This document shows positions 54,263 to 64,000 of a stretch of 64,000 nucleotides of DNA, in pieces. The stretch's first letter is position 1. Each line of letters opens with the position of its first letter. The notes below the pieces were generated by a model, which searched no databases, was not told where the DNA came from, and worked only from the letters and a program-made list of their open reading frames with translations. The position numbers were made by a program, and so were the translations under genes. This stretch comes from Phellopilus nigrolimitatus (taxonomy: Eukaryota; Basidiomycota; Agaricomycetes; Hymenochaetales; Hymenochaetaceae). The stretch covers positions 21,379 to 85,378 of the forward strand of contig JAJOHG010000121.1 in the NCBI GenBank assembly GCA_021029095.1. The letters run 5' to 3'.

Positions 54263-56618
54263 ATGCGCCATTCGAGTTCTCCTGTGAAGTGGTTGACGCT
54301 CGTCGGCACTACAGTCGCCACCGTCGGGCTCGGTGCACAGCGCGTGTTCGCGATAGACAACGGCGTTGCGAAGCTTCCCGGCACGCTATGGTCCTATCCT
54401 TTCTCGTATCATCTACTTTTCTGACGCGTTCATTACTCAGTCATGGGCTATAACAGTGCGTAAACGTTTCATTCGGAAGAATATGCAAACTCAGATGCGC
54501 CTTGTCACAAAGCATGGAACGCATACGCAGTACGCAAATTCAGCGCGCATCCTTCGAATCTGACTGACGAAATAAATTTTACGCTGGTAGTGCAACATTG
54601 ACCAAGACCTGCTCATCACCACCGCGAACCTCATGCAGTCGCTCGGCCTCCAGGTCGGTCGCAATTCATCCACCGCTACATTATCTAATTGTAGAGTTGT
54701 ACCGATGCCACGCACCGCAGGACGCCGGGTACACGCACGTTAACACCGACGACTGCTGGGCGGAGAAGAACCGCAGCACAGCGGGCGACCTCGTCCCCGG
54801 TCCGTTCTCTCTCTTTTCTCTTCATGACCTCGCGTCTTACACGATTGCAGATAGCGTCCGGTTCAGCAGGGGAATGAGCAATCTGACAGGTCAGCTCCAC
54901 GCTCTCGGTTTGTGCGTAACTCCCTTCTCGAAAGCAGCTTCATTCTAATGTTTATTTATTTTATCCAGTAAGGCAGGAATCGTACGTCCACACACCGCTT
55001 CCTTGCGCCCATACAAACACAGTGAATCGATTGATTGCAGTACGGCGACTCCGGGTGGTACACGTGCGATGGGTATCCGGGCTCGTTCGAGAACGAGGCG
55101 CGGGACGCACAGACGTTCTTGAACTGGGGGTTCGACTATCTGAAGTGAGCGAGTTCTCGTTATATGAATCCGGCTCTTCAGAATATGTGCTGAGGATGCG
55201 AGTCAATAGATATGACAACTGCGCCAGTGAGTCGCGGACCTTGACACCCTTAGCGTGGCTGAATTGTCTTCATTAGTCCCGTTTGACGACATCATACGCC
55301 AAAACCCACTCGGCAGTGAGTTCTGAACTAAGAATTGATACGTTGAGCCGGTGTTGACTATCGCATATCAGAATACGAGCGCATGGCCGACGCGATCACC
55401 GACCTCGCGTCGTCCTCTGGCCAGCCTCCCCTCATATTCTCCCTGTGCGAGTGGGGATGGGTCAGTGCATTCTTCTCCCCGTATTTTGTTTGCCATAAGC
55501 TCAGTAATCGCGCGTTCTGTGTGCCTAGAGCCAAGTTTGGATCTGGGGAAAGCAGCTCGGCCACAGTTGGCGCACAACGAATGACATCGGGCCCAGCTGG
55601 TCAGCGGTGGCTAGTATTCTCAATTTGTTGGTAGTCATTCGCAAAGTGCAACGTGAAGAATGCTAAACATTACACGCTTATTACAACCAGCAACTCGTTC
55701 ATCACCATGGCCACTGACTTTTACGGGCACAACGACCTGGACATGGTAAGAAATCTACTCGCCAAACTATAGCGGCTCAGCATCTAATCGGCCTCTTTAT
55801 TGCAGCTTGAAGTGTATATGAATTTATATTTTATTGACTACACTCCAGGACTGAAAAAGCCCTTAGCGGAAACGGCGACATGACTGTCGACGAAGCAAAG
55901 TCTCATTTCACAGCGTGGGCGCTTATGAAGTCGCCGCTGCTTATCGGCACGAACGTATGTGCCCGCTACTGCTAGGTCTTACACAATGAAAACAGATTAT
56001 TATTACTTGGACCTGCAGCTCTCCGCCATCAAAGACTCCTACCTGGACATCCTAAAGAACGAAGAGATCATCGCCATCAACCAGGACCCGGTCGTCGGGA
56101 CAAGCATTTCGCCGTTCCGCTGGGGCGTCAATGCGGACTGGACGAGCGACCCAATCAATCCTGCTGGATACTGGAGCGGACCGACGCAGAACGGCACCGT
56201 GGTCATGCTGGTGCGCTCATCAGAATACTGTCTTTGCAATTTCTATATTAGAAAAGGACTCTGACGCGGCTTTTCTTTTTAGCTGAACACGCTTAACCAA
56301 TCGGCGGATATGTTCTTCAACCTCACGGAGTCTCCATGGATCCGCGCAGGGAGGCAGTACTCAGTTCGCGTAAGTGATTTCTCCAGTGAGCCGCTCGCGG
56401 AAAGCGTGCTTGCTCACTTTGGACTTGTACAGGATCTCTGGACACACACGGACAACGGCACGGCGGTGCGGAACTTCACCGCGTCGGCGGTCCCGGAGCA
56501 CGGCGTCGTCGCGCTGCTACTGCAGGATGCGGGCGACGAGCCGGCGGGGCTCGAGCCCAAGTGCGCGGTCTGGTCGCCGTGGTGCACGGACCAGAACGGC
56601 ACGGTCGTCGACGGTTGA
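54263..56618 (+). CDS. secreted alpha-galactosidase, GH27 (442 aa), copy 1
   Basis: Eighteen exons, in phase and summing to 443 codons. First and last are 54263-54380 and 56433-56618. Micro-exons at 54441-54455, 54513-54529, 54969-54981, 55210-55226 and 55806-55813 are 15, 17, 13, 17 and 8 bp. Signal peptide about residues 1-32. GH27 signatures: [27 protein letters not shown] with the nucleophile Asp, W-R-T-T-N-D-I-G with the acid/base Asp, and [11 protein letters not shown]. The family removes terminal alpha-1,6-galactose from galactomannans and raffinose-type sugars outside the cell. A TATTTATATA box lies at 54182. Exon 1 seems to use a GC donor (CCCG|GCACGC). Confidence 0.93.
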
Positions 56619-56845
56619 TGCTCCTCGTCTGGTTTGAGACTTCTTCGGAAAGAATCAATTAGTTCTATGTGTAGGTAGTGAGCTGTGACAGCTCTTTTCT
56701 TTCTTTCTTTCTTTTTTTTGAATCTGCGATGCGGTGCTTTGTTGGACCTTACTTTGCTACGCGCTCATAAACTTGACTTGTTGACTTGGACGGATTGTTT
56801 GCAAAGTTGCCTGTTCCATGCGATCGGGTCAGGTTATTGTACAGG

Positions 56846-57116
56846 CGCGTTCCAGGCGAAGGCAGGGCCGCTGGACACGGCGGAGCTCAAGACGGCCCGC
56901 TCGCGCGTCCTGGCCGCGGCGTGCAGCCCGCAGACGCACAGCGCGCCCGCCGGGTGGCTCCGGCCGTTCCTGACGCTCTTCCTCGACAGTGCAGACGGCT
57001 GTATGCGGCTGGCGGAGGTGTGCGAGCGCGGGAGCGCCGCAGAGCCCCGGAGTGTTCTTGTTTTTCGGCCTCGTGGATGAAGCAAACTGCAGCGCGTAGG
57101 TCCGCCGCCGAAATGT
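56846..57116 (+). pseudogene. family member type C, 5'-truncated (F7)
   Basis: Matches the second half of F6: F-Q-A-K-A-G-P-L-D-T-A, W-L-R-P-F-L-T-L-F, E-P-R-S-V. A frameshift near 57055 moves the last residues (A-S-W-M-K-Q-T-A-A-R) into another frame. The first motif and promoter are missing; it abuts the 3' flank of galactosidase copy 1. Confidence 0.8.
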
Positions 57117-57767
57117 GATGGACAGCTAGACAGTGATTATCGTGTTCAAAAACAAATAAGGGTGAATATCTTATCAATAAACCCAGTCTTCGAGAAAAGG
57201 CAAAATTCAAATGAAGTGGTGTGACAGGAAATTCGGGCAAGTGCATGGGACGTCTGAACGCCTCTCAGTCGAGTGTAGTATCTGTTGCCTTCCTTCCCAA
57301 CAATCTAAGTATCAGTGGGCCTCCTTTACAATAGCCTCTATCTTTAAGAACCTTTCTAGAGCCTGCATGTATGAGATATTGTAGATGAGGGATGTATCCT
57401 CGACTCCTTTTCGTACTTGAATTGATATTTGCGCCGTCCAGAAGCTTGATTTCTCGAGCTGCAATGCAGTTAAATTAGGCACAAAATACGAAGAAAAATT
57501 GTGCATTTAAAGTATGATTTCGCAAGCGTTCTGTGGAAGAAAAATGATAAAGCTGAGCACGAAGATGGTATTAGTAATCGAGGTGAACATTGACCACGTA
57601 CAGCATGGCACGTGACTTCGAAGAGCCGCACATCCCAATTGAATATCACATCGAGAATGGTGCCATGAGCAACTCGTGTTATGCATCATGAGGAATATGT
57701 TTGCTGCACATATGCTGCCTTGTCGGAGCCGGAGCATATATATCGCTATAGCACTGTGCAGTGCAAT

Positions 57768-57950
57768 TTTGGAATTTCTGCGAACCCTCAAAAACTGTTC
57801 GGAATAACGGACAAATCGGGTAGATTAGTAAGCGACTAGGCCGACTGTTTTCTATCGCGTTTGCCCACGGCCCACCACCGCCAACGGGTCAAACGGATTC
57901 CTCTGTGCGCGACTGCTGGCGACCTCGCCCCTCCTATTTCAACATGCAAG
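57768..57950. repeat. dispersed repeat shared with 25710-25925
   Basis: Same sequence order as in the IR1 spacer (GGAATTTCTGCGAACCCTCA ... GCGACCTCGCCCC). In unit 1 the corresponding site reads from AGTGCAAT directly to GCAAGGCA, so this is an insertion in unit 2. Confidence 0.7.
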
Positions 57951-58104
57951 GCAACTGTGCTCACTTTGTTAAGCCGACCAAGATCGGTCGGGTGAACCTC
58001 CTTTCTTCTCTTCCCAATACAAGTCATCTGCACACTTCCGCTATTTCGCAGCAATCTGTCTTTTGTCTCTGCAATATACAAACTTATTCTGCATATATTG
58101 CATC

Positions 58105-58300
58105 TTTCTCCCGCTGCAAAGAGGATAAAAATGCTATCCAGCCTGGTAACGGGTATGCTAGGAGTGCATTTTACTTACCTTGAATACAGGTGTTCGCAAC
58201 GGTTGCTCAGGATCTGTAGCATTTTTGTTCATCCAAGGAGCAACAGACACCGTCCTAGATATTTGCAATGTCCTGCCACGGCACTATATAAACCTCTTAA
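58105..58300 (+). promoter_or_regulatory. shared family promoter module (A2)
   Basis: CCGCTGCAAAGAGGATAAAA at 58111, GGTAACGGG at 58145, GCAACGGTTGCTCAGG at 58197, ATCCAAGGAGCAACAGACA at 58231, TGCAATGTCC then CACTATATAAACC at 58282. Confidence 0.75.
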
Positions 58301-58423
58301 CACTTGGACTTCAGGGTATCAAACACAAAGTCTCTACAAAGACCTACAAAAACCTAAGAAAAGTGAGTTTCTTTATACACGTGTGTCTGCTGGGCGCTTA
58401 CAGCCTCGGTTATGCTGTTCAGA

Positions 58424-58951
58424 ATGGCTTCGAAGGAACTGTCCCAAACGCACCTCGACCCCTGGTCTGTCTACGTCATCTTCATGCCTGACACCGGCGA
58501 AGTGATAGGAATCATGCTCACGTATGACGCCGCCTCCAAGAAATGCTACTACTACCTGTGCGACGGCACAGGACTAGGGACGTACCGGACCGGGCCACCC
58601 ACAGAAGTCAAAGAAAACAATGTGCACTGCATGCTTGCGGGTCTCCCAATCTCAGGCAAGTCTTCCGGTCTCTACTCCGCCGGTAAAGTCAACACGGCGG
58701 GGCTCGACGAGCCCGTTCTCAAGGCGATCAGCAATGACATACTCAACAAAACGCAGTTTAAGTACAGCTCACCCCTCTTCTGGCTTATCGAGAGCCTCAG
58801 TACCGTCAGCGAACATTTGCCGGAGGCACAGGTTGACCCATGGAGAACGGCTGTGGATTGGAGAGTCAAGAAAAATGCGGCAAAATCAGTGATCGATTAC
58901 GGGCGCAAAGTAAAGGCTCAAAGGGTCTTCTCGCTATGGCAGTGCGTATGA
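58424..58951 (+). CDS. small-protein family member A2 (175 aa)
   Basis: Paralogue of A1, with the same start arrangement (TGTTCAG|A before ATG). Motifs: W-S-V-Y-V-I-F, I-G-I-M-L-T-Y-D, L-Y-S-A-G-K-V-N-T, W-L-I-E-S-L and Y-G-R-K-V-K. It has three extra residues (V-H-C-M region) before L-A-G-L-P-I-S-G-K. Differences from A1 cluster around the W-L motif and the end. Open along its whole length, hence likely functional. Confidence 0.8.
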   Translation: MASKELSQTHLDPWSVYVIFMPDTGEVIGIMLTYDAASKKCYYYLCDGTGLGTYRTGPPTEVKENNVHCMLAGLPISGKSSGLYSAGKVNTAGLDEPVLKAISNDILNKTQFKYSSPLFWLIESLSTVSEHLPEAQVDPWRTAVDWRVKKNAAKSVIDYGRKVKAQRVFSLWQCV

Positions 58952-59414
58952 GTCTGTGGTCCCCGAAACGAGTGGCTTGTCAGATAAATCAGGGGAAGAA
59001 AGTAGATACATATGTGAATGTTTGCCATGCCTTGACGTGACGATGCCCGAAATTAGATAGAAAAAGAATAACCAATGAAAGTGACTAGAGCTTCTTTCTT
59101 TCTTTGTGAAACAAAGTAAAATGGATTTAGAGAGCAGAGCCTGTGGGAGCGGAGTTGGAGATCATCCGTGGCCGTGTGCCGATCTTGATCTTCAATAAGT
59201 GTAGTAACAGGAAAAAAGCAATGAACTCTTTTGAGTATTGAAGGAGTCCGCTTAGCATTGAGTACGTGCCTACGTTATCTGAAAAAGGATACGACGAGAT
59301 CCTTGTCTAAGTAACTTAGAGAGTGTCGTATCATATTCCAAGAAGGCGTATTGGGATGCACTGCGCGGCGACGAAGAAAAGTAATTACTTCGAGCATATT
59401 TCGCTGAGCCGCCG

Positions 59415-59665
59415 CCATCATATTTTGCTTCAGCTGAAAGGAGGATAGGAGTGTTCTGGTAACGGGAATGCAACTTTTTTTGTAATGGGTCTCCACTTAC
59501 TTTGCTTTGAGGTTTTCGCAACGGCCGGTGGCATGACGCTCAGGCCCGGGATACATGCTCCGGTCACTGGCCCCCCCAGCAACAATTGTTACCACCAGTG
59601 GCGCATTTCGCTTCCTCCAAGGAGCAACAACACAGGCTGCCGCAGCATTATAAAAACTCGACCAG
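59415..59665 (+). promoter_or_regulatory. shared family promoter module (B2)
   Basis: GCTGAAAGGAGGATAGGAGT at 59436, GGTAACGGG at 59459, TACTTTGCTTTGAGG then GCAACGGCCGGTGGCATGA at 59519, TTCCTCCAAGGAGCAACA at 59611, GCATTATAAAAAC at 59645. Confidence 0.75.
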
Positions 59666-59791
59666 CGTGCGGACCTCAGGGTATCAAAACGCAGACTCGA
59701 CAAGGACACACAAAGATCTAATAAAGGTAAGTTTTTACCAGTAGATGCAGATGTCTACTGGGTACTTACGACCTCGATCATGGTATTCAGA

Positions 59792-60241
59792 ATGGCGTCT
59801 CCAGTCCAACTACTTGACACTTTGTCCGCCTACCTTGTCTTCACGGGCGGCGAGTCGCAACAAACCAAGGGAATGATGCTACTGCTCACGCATGATCATT
59901 ACAAGAGGGGGGGCTACTCCTACAAATACGTGCCTCGCAAGCGAGGTACAGAGGCTGTTGTAGAAGACATAATTGTGGAATTGCTGCACATAGATCCAAA
60001 CATCCAGCTCCATTCCGCCGTCAAGCTCAATGTTGAGACGCTGACCGAGGAACAAATCGCCGCGATCAACGAGGGCATGCGGTCCATGACTTTCAAGAAG
60101 TCCTTGCCCATTTTGTGGCTTGAGAGAACCATCGGGTTTTCTTGCGGTATATTTCTGACGCGGGCGCAGACAGAATCTGTGTACCGCTGGGGGAACACTG
60201 CACTTCCTCTAAGTGTCTTGGAATTGTCTGAAGTGCTGTAG
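59792..60241 (+). CDS. small-protein family member B2 (149 aa)
   Basis: Paralogue of B1 with a handful of substitutions, same length and same intron junction (TATTCAG|AATGG). Motifs: L-S-A-Y-L-V-F-T-G-G, K-G-M-M-L-L-L-T-H-D-H, L-H-S-A-V-K-L-N, W-L-E-R-T-I-G-F, Y-R-W-G-N-T-A-L-P-L-S-V. Intact. Unknown function. Confidence 0.8.
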   Translation: MASPVQLLDTLSAYLVFTGGESQQTKGMMLLLTHDHYKRGGYSYKYVPRKRGTEAVVEDIIVELLHIDPNIQLHSAVKLNVETLTEEQIAAINEGMRSMTFKKSLPILWLERTIGFSCGIFLTRAQTESVYRWGNTALPLSVLELSEVL

Positions 60242-61368
60242 GTGGAGGAGTCGGCGTAGATATAGGAGAAGAGACAGTAGATACCGTAAATGTCTGCTAT
60301 GCATCTGTGGCCGCTAAGGACAAAAAAAAGTGAAAGGTCTTAGTTGCCCGAATAAATTAGAATAGAGTATAAGAGGCGCACCGAATTGAGCGCTCGGTCT
60401 CGGTCTTGCTCGCGTTTCCTCGCGGCTTCGGGACAGAGCAAAAATGCGCAACCCAAATCGAGATTCGCGCGCACGGAGAGCATAGCGGGTGTGCAGGATG
60501 TGCATCAAAGCATTAGGAGGCGAAAACCAATCATCCGAGCCGCGCACCGCGAAACCCCGAGAAAACAGAAATGCGCACAGAAGTCGAGCACCTTCATTCA
60601 GCTCGGTGCACTCGGCCACACGCTGTACAGTCCGCATGCCATACACACACCTAAGTCCGAACACGGGAGTAAATCGAATGAAAATAGAAACAAGAAAGCG
60701 ATACGCACCGCAGCCACGTACAACTTTGCTCAGGAAGCCAAAGCGCGTTGCGGGGTTCCGCTCCTCTCAGGAAGCCTTGGCCATCGTGTTCCTGCTCGCG
60801 TCCGTCGAATATTTACGTTCCGCGTCCTTGCGAGTGCGGCGGGCCGGCTGCTGCGCGGGTTGGGACCTCATTGCACGTGAGAGAGCTTCGCTTAGCGTGG
60901 CCTTTTTGCCTCTGCCTCCGCCCACGAGTCCTTCCCGATCTTTAGAAGTATCTCAGCTTGATTTTATTCTGGCAGATTAGCCTCGCTCTCACCGACGCGG
61001 ATTCTAAATATCTTCTCCGATATATACGCACGACTTAATCTGAGGCCACGAACAATCCACCTAACTCCGCTTGTCGTCTCGATGCAGCCGGGCTATTACT
61101 CGGAGATATCACCCTTCTTTTGCGAGCTGGACGAGCACCTGCGCGCGATGTGTAACGTAGCTCGCTTCGCTCCCTCTGACGGCCGCGACTGAATTCCGAA
61201 TATTGGGCCAGCGTGTCACGGGATCAGCATCTCTGATCAGCGGTCAAAGCACCGCGCGATCTTGAAGTCACCAGCACGGCGCCCACGTATTTATATACAG
61301 GACGTGCGGGACTCTCGACCCCGTCATCTCCTCCTGCTCTACTGCCCCGGACTGCAAGGATTGCAACG
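60242..61368. other. intergenic B2 to galactosidase 2
   Basis: Counterpart of 52904-54262. Frames on both strands are short and not conserved as frames between the two units, although the DNA is similar. TATTTATATA at 61288 is the likely galactosidase TATA box. Confidence 0.55.
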
Positions 61369-61786
61369 ATGCGCCATTCGAGTCTTCCTGTGAAATGGCT
61401 GACGCTCGTCGGCACTACAGTCGCCACCGTCGGGCTCGGTGCACAGCGCGTGTTCGCGATCGACAACGGCGTTGCGAAGCTTCCCGGCACGCTATGGTCC
61501 TATCCTTTCTCGTATCATCTACTTTTCTGACGCACTCATTACTTAGTCATGGGCTACAACAGTGCGTAAACATTTCATTCTGGAGACTCGTGCAAACTCA
61601 GATGCTCCTTGACATAAAGCATGGAACGCATACGCAGTACGCAAACTTCAGCACGCATCCTTCGATTACAACTGATGAAATAAATTTTACGCTGGTAGTG
61701 CAACATCGACCAAGACCTGCTCATCACCACCGCGAATCTCATGCAGTCGCTCGGCCTCCAGGTTAGTCGCAATCCACCCACCGCTA

Positions 61787-61829
<43 letters not shown>

Positions 61830-63762
61830 AACTGTACTAATTCGACGCACCGCAAGGATGCCGGGTACACGCACGTTAACCTCGACGACTGCTGGGCGGA
61901 GAAGAACCGCAGCACGGCGGGCGACCTCGTTCCCGGTCCGTTCTCTTTCTTTTCTCTCCGCGACTGTGCGATTTACACGACTGCAGATAGCGTCCGCTTC
62001 AGCAGGGGAATGAACAACCTGACAGGCCAGCTCCACGCTCTCGGCTTGTGCGTAACTCCCTTTTCATCTCGGGCCTCGAAAGAAGCTTCATTCTAATCTT
62101 TATTTTCATATCTATTTTATCTAGTAAGGCAGGAATCGTACGTCCATACACCGCTCTCTTGCGCTCATATAAACACGGTGAATCGACCGGTTGCAGTACG
62201 GTGACTCCGGGTGGTACACGTGCGCTGGATATCCGGGATCGTTCGAGAACGAAGCGCGGGACGCGCAGACGTTCTTGGACTGGGGGTTCGACTATCTGAA
62301 GTGAGCGAGTTCTTGTTGTATCAATCCAGCTCTTCAGAATATGTGCTGAGGATGCGAATTAATAGATATGACAACTGCGCTAGTGAGTCATGGACCTTGA
62401 CACCCTTACCGTGTCTAAACTGTCTTCATCAGTCCCGTATGACGACATTCTGCGCCAAAACACACTCGGCAGTGAGTTCTGAACCAAGAAGTGATACATT
62501 GAGCCGGTGTTGACTATCGCATATCAGAATACGAGCGCATGGCCGACGCGATCACCGACCTCGCGACGTCCTCTGGCCAGCCTCCCATCATATTCTCCCT
62601 GTGCGAGTGGGGATGGGTCAGTGCATTCTCCTCACTGTCTTTCGTTTACCATAAACCAAATGACTGGCGTTATAGACCCAAGTCTGGATCTGGGGCAAGC
62701 AGTTCGGCCACAGCTGGCGCACGACGGGCGACATCGGGCCGAACTGGCCAGCGCTGGCCAGCATCATCAATTTGTTGGCATTTTCCATTCGTTATTCGCA
62801 AATGAAGAGTTGCTTGACTCTGTGTATTCTTTGCAACTAGTAACTCGTTCATCACCATGGCCACTGACTTTTACGGGCACAACGACCTGGACATGGTAAG
62901 AAATTCACCCGCCAAACTATAGCGGCTCAGCATCTAATCGGCCTCTTTATTGCAGCTTGAAATGTATACATAATTCACATGTTATTGACTCCCCTCCATG
63001 GCTGAAGAGACTCTTAGCGGAAACGGCAACATGACTGTCGACGAATCAAAGTCTCATTTCACAGCGTGGGCGCTTATGAAGTCTCCGCTGCTCATCGGCA
63101 CAAACGTATGTGCCCGTTAAAGCTAGGTCTCACACAATGGAAACTGATTATTATTACTTGGACCTGCAGCTCTCCGCCATCAAAGACTCCGACCTGGACA
63201 TCCTAAAGAACGAAGAGATCATCGCCATCAACCAGGACCCGGTCGTCGGAACGAGCATCTCGCCTTTCGTTGGGGTTGTCAATGCCGACTGGACGAGCGA
63301 CCCCATTAACCCTGCTGGATACTGGAGCGGACCGACGCAGAACGGCACCGTAATCATGCTGGTGCGTTCATTAGAATCCTATCTTTACCATATGTTCAAA
63401 AAGGACTCTGATGCGGCCTTTCTTTCTAGCTGAACACGCTTAACCAATCGGCGGATATGTTCTTCAACCTCACGGAGTCTCCGTGGATCCGCGCAGGGAG
63501 GCAGTACTCAGTTCGCGTATGTGATTTGTCTTCCAAGTGGACCGTTCGCTGAAGGCGTGCTCACTTTGGGCTTGTACAGGATCTCTGGACGCACACGGAC
63601 AACGGCACGGCGGTGCGGAACTTCACCGCGTCGGCGGTCCCGGAGCATGGTGTCGTCGCGCTGCTACTGCAGGATGCGGGCGACGAGCCGGCGGGGCTCG
63701 AGCCCAAGTGTGCGGTCTGGTCGCAGTGCACGGACCAGAACGGCACGGCCGTCGACGGCTGA
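61369..63762 (+). CDS. secreted alpha-galactosidase, GH27 (441 aa), copy 2
   Basis: Same eighteen-exon structure as copy 1, every exon the same length except the last, which is one codon shorter (W-S-Q-C against W-S-P-W-C). Micro-exons at 61547-61561, 61620-61636, 62125-62137, 62366-62382 and 62956-62963. All splice sites and reading phases hold, so the gene looks intact. Catalytic motifs L-K-Y-D-N-C and W-R-T-T-G-D-I-G are present, as is the signal peptide. One local change (S-P-F-V-G-V-V-N for S-P-F-R-W-G-V-N, about 63264-63285) is explained by two compensating one-base indels. Substrate as for copy 1. Confidence 0.93.
61783..61825 (+). repeat. TA microsatellite in a galactosidase intron
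   Basis: About 20 TA dinucleotides in intron 4 of copy 2; absent from copy 1. Confidence 0.9.
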
Positions 63763-64000
63763 TACTCCTCGTCTGGTTTGGGATTGCTTCGAAAAGAATC
63801 AATTAGCTGGATGTGTGCCTAGGTTAGCTGTTACAGCTCTTTTAAATAAAATAAAAATAAAAAATCTGCTAGGCGGTGCTTTGTTGGACCTTACTTTGCT
63901 ACGCGCTCACAAAATTGACTTGGACAGATTGTTTGCAAAGTTGACTGTTCCATGCGATCGGGTCAGGAATCGTACTCCCCCGACTCAATCGGCTTCTGAG
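63763..64000 (+). other. 3' flank of galactosidase 2, window end
   Basis: Similar to 56619-56838 until about 63976, then diverges. No gene. Confidence 0.6.

Larger units (their letters stand above)
50465..56838. repeat. tandem duplication, unit 1 (A - B - alpha-galactosidase)
   Basis: Begins with TCTAGAGCCTG.. and covers family genes A and B and an alpha-galactosidase gene. Repeated from 57355 on. Start-to-start distances are 7071 (A), 7338 (B) and 7106 bp (galactosidase), so several indels have occurred since duplication. Confidence 0.9.
57355..63975. repeat. tandem duplication, unit 2 (A - B - alpha-galactosidase)
   Basis: Second unit, same order as unit 1, running to near the window end. 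Differences include the inserted repeat at 57768-57950, extra DNA at about 59185-59405 upstream of B2, a TA microsatellite and the absence of the MITE. Confidence 0.9.

Noticed and set aside
51353..58951. Type A proteins as prenylated pheromone-like precursors (ending Gln-Cys-Ile / Gln-Cys-Val)
   Set aside because: The Cys is second from the end, not fourth, so there is no CaaX box, and the proteins are far longer than pheromone precursors.

Overview
The window looks like genomic DNA of a filamentous basidiomycete, most likely an Agaricomycete. Genes are split by many short (about 45-75 bp) GT-AG introns. The recognisable genes are typical of these fungi: an HCNGP/SAP30BP-type protein, F-box proteins, a two-domain cupredoxin, a fumarate reductase fused to cytochrome b5, a peptidase M19 dipeptidase and GH27 alpha-galactosidases. 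A Ty1/copia element and several small inverted-repeat elements are present. No tRNA, rRNA or CRISPR array was recognised. No product was tested; everything here comes from reading the sequence.

Layout. 0-13 kb: mostly decayed DNA with two members of an unrecognised small-protein family (2.2-2.7 kb, 4.2-4.7 kb). A third member is split by a copia element (4715-10328, 5-bp TSD TGGTG), a 690-bp fold-back element (10443-11132) and other repeats. 13-21 kb: ordinary genes, namely an HCNGP gene, a decayed cupredoxin and a divergent pair of F-box genes. 21-31 kb: a large inverted repeat (arms about 22.0-24.9 and 27.1-30.2 kb). Its arms carry two copies of another small-family gene; the right arm holds most of a complete M19 dipeptidase gene and the left arm a truncated copy. 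Alpha-galactosidase relics lie beside it. 31.9-34.5 kb: fumarate reductase. 36.4-37.2 kb: small Cys-motif protein. 38.4-45.2 kb: a second large inverted repeat. Each arm has the same 179-aa helical protein gene, and the spacer contains a solo LTR. 45.6-47.7 kb: a low-complexity acidic coiled-coil protein. 49-64 kb: a tandem duplication of about 7 kb units, each holding two small-family genes (types A and B) followed by an intact secreted alpha-galactosidase gene rich in micro-exons.

The candidate new system is the small-protein family. There are eleven loci in 64 kb (eight with open frames, three fragments of two broken loci), coding for about 147-186 aa with no signal peptide. They share four short motifs: a Y-x-V-F block followed by G-M-x-I-L-L-T, an H-S-A-x-K-x-N block, a W-L block, and a Y-G...S-V-F tail. 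Most also share a promoter of about 250 bp and an intron that ends exactly at the start codon (CAG|AATG). Upstream DNA seems better conserved than the proteins, which suggests joint regulation of fast-changing products. I know no function for this family.

Rearrangement dominates the window. Both large palindromes have a core where the arms look identical, inside older diverged flanks. This is the pattern expected of arm-to-arm gene conversion or of a very recent re-duplication.
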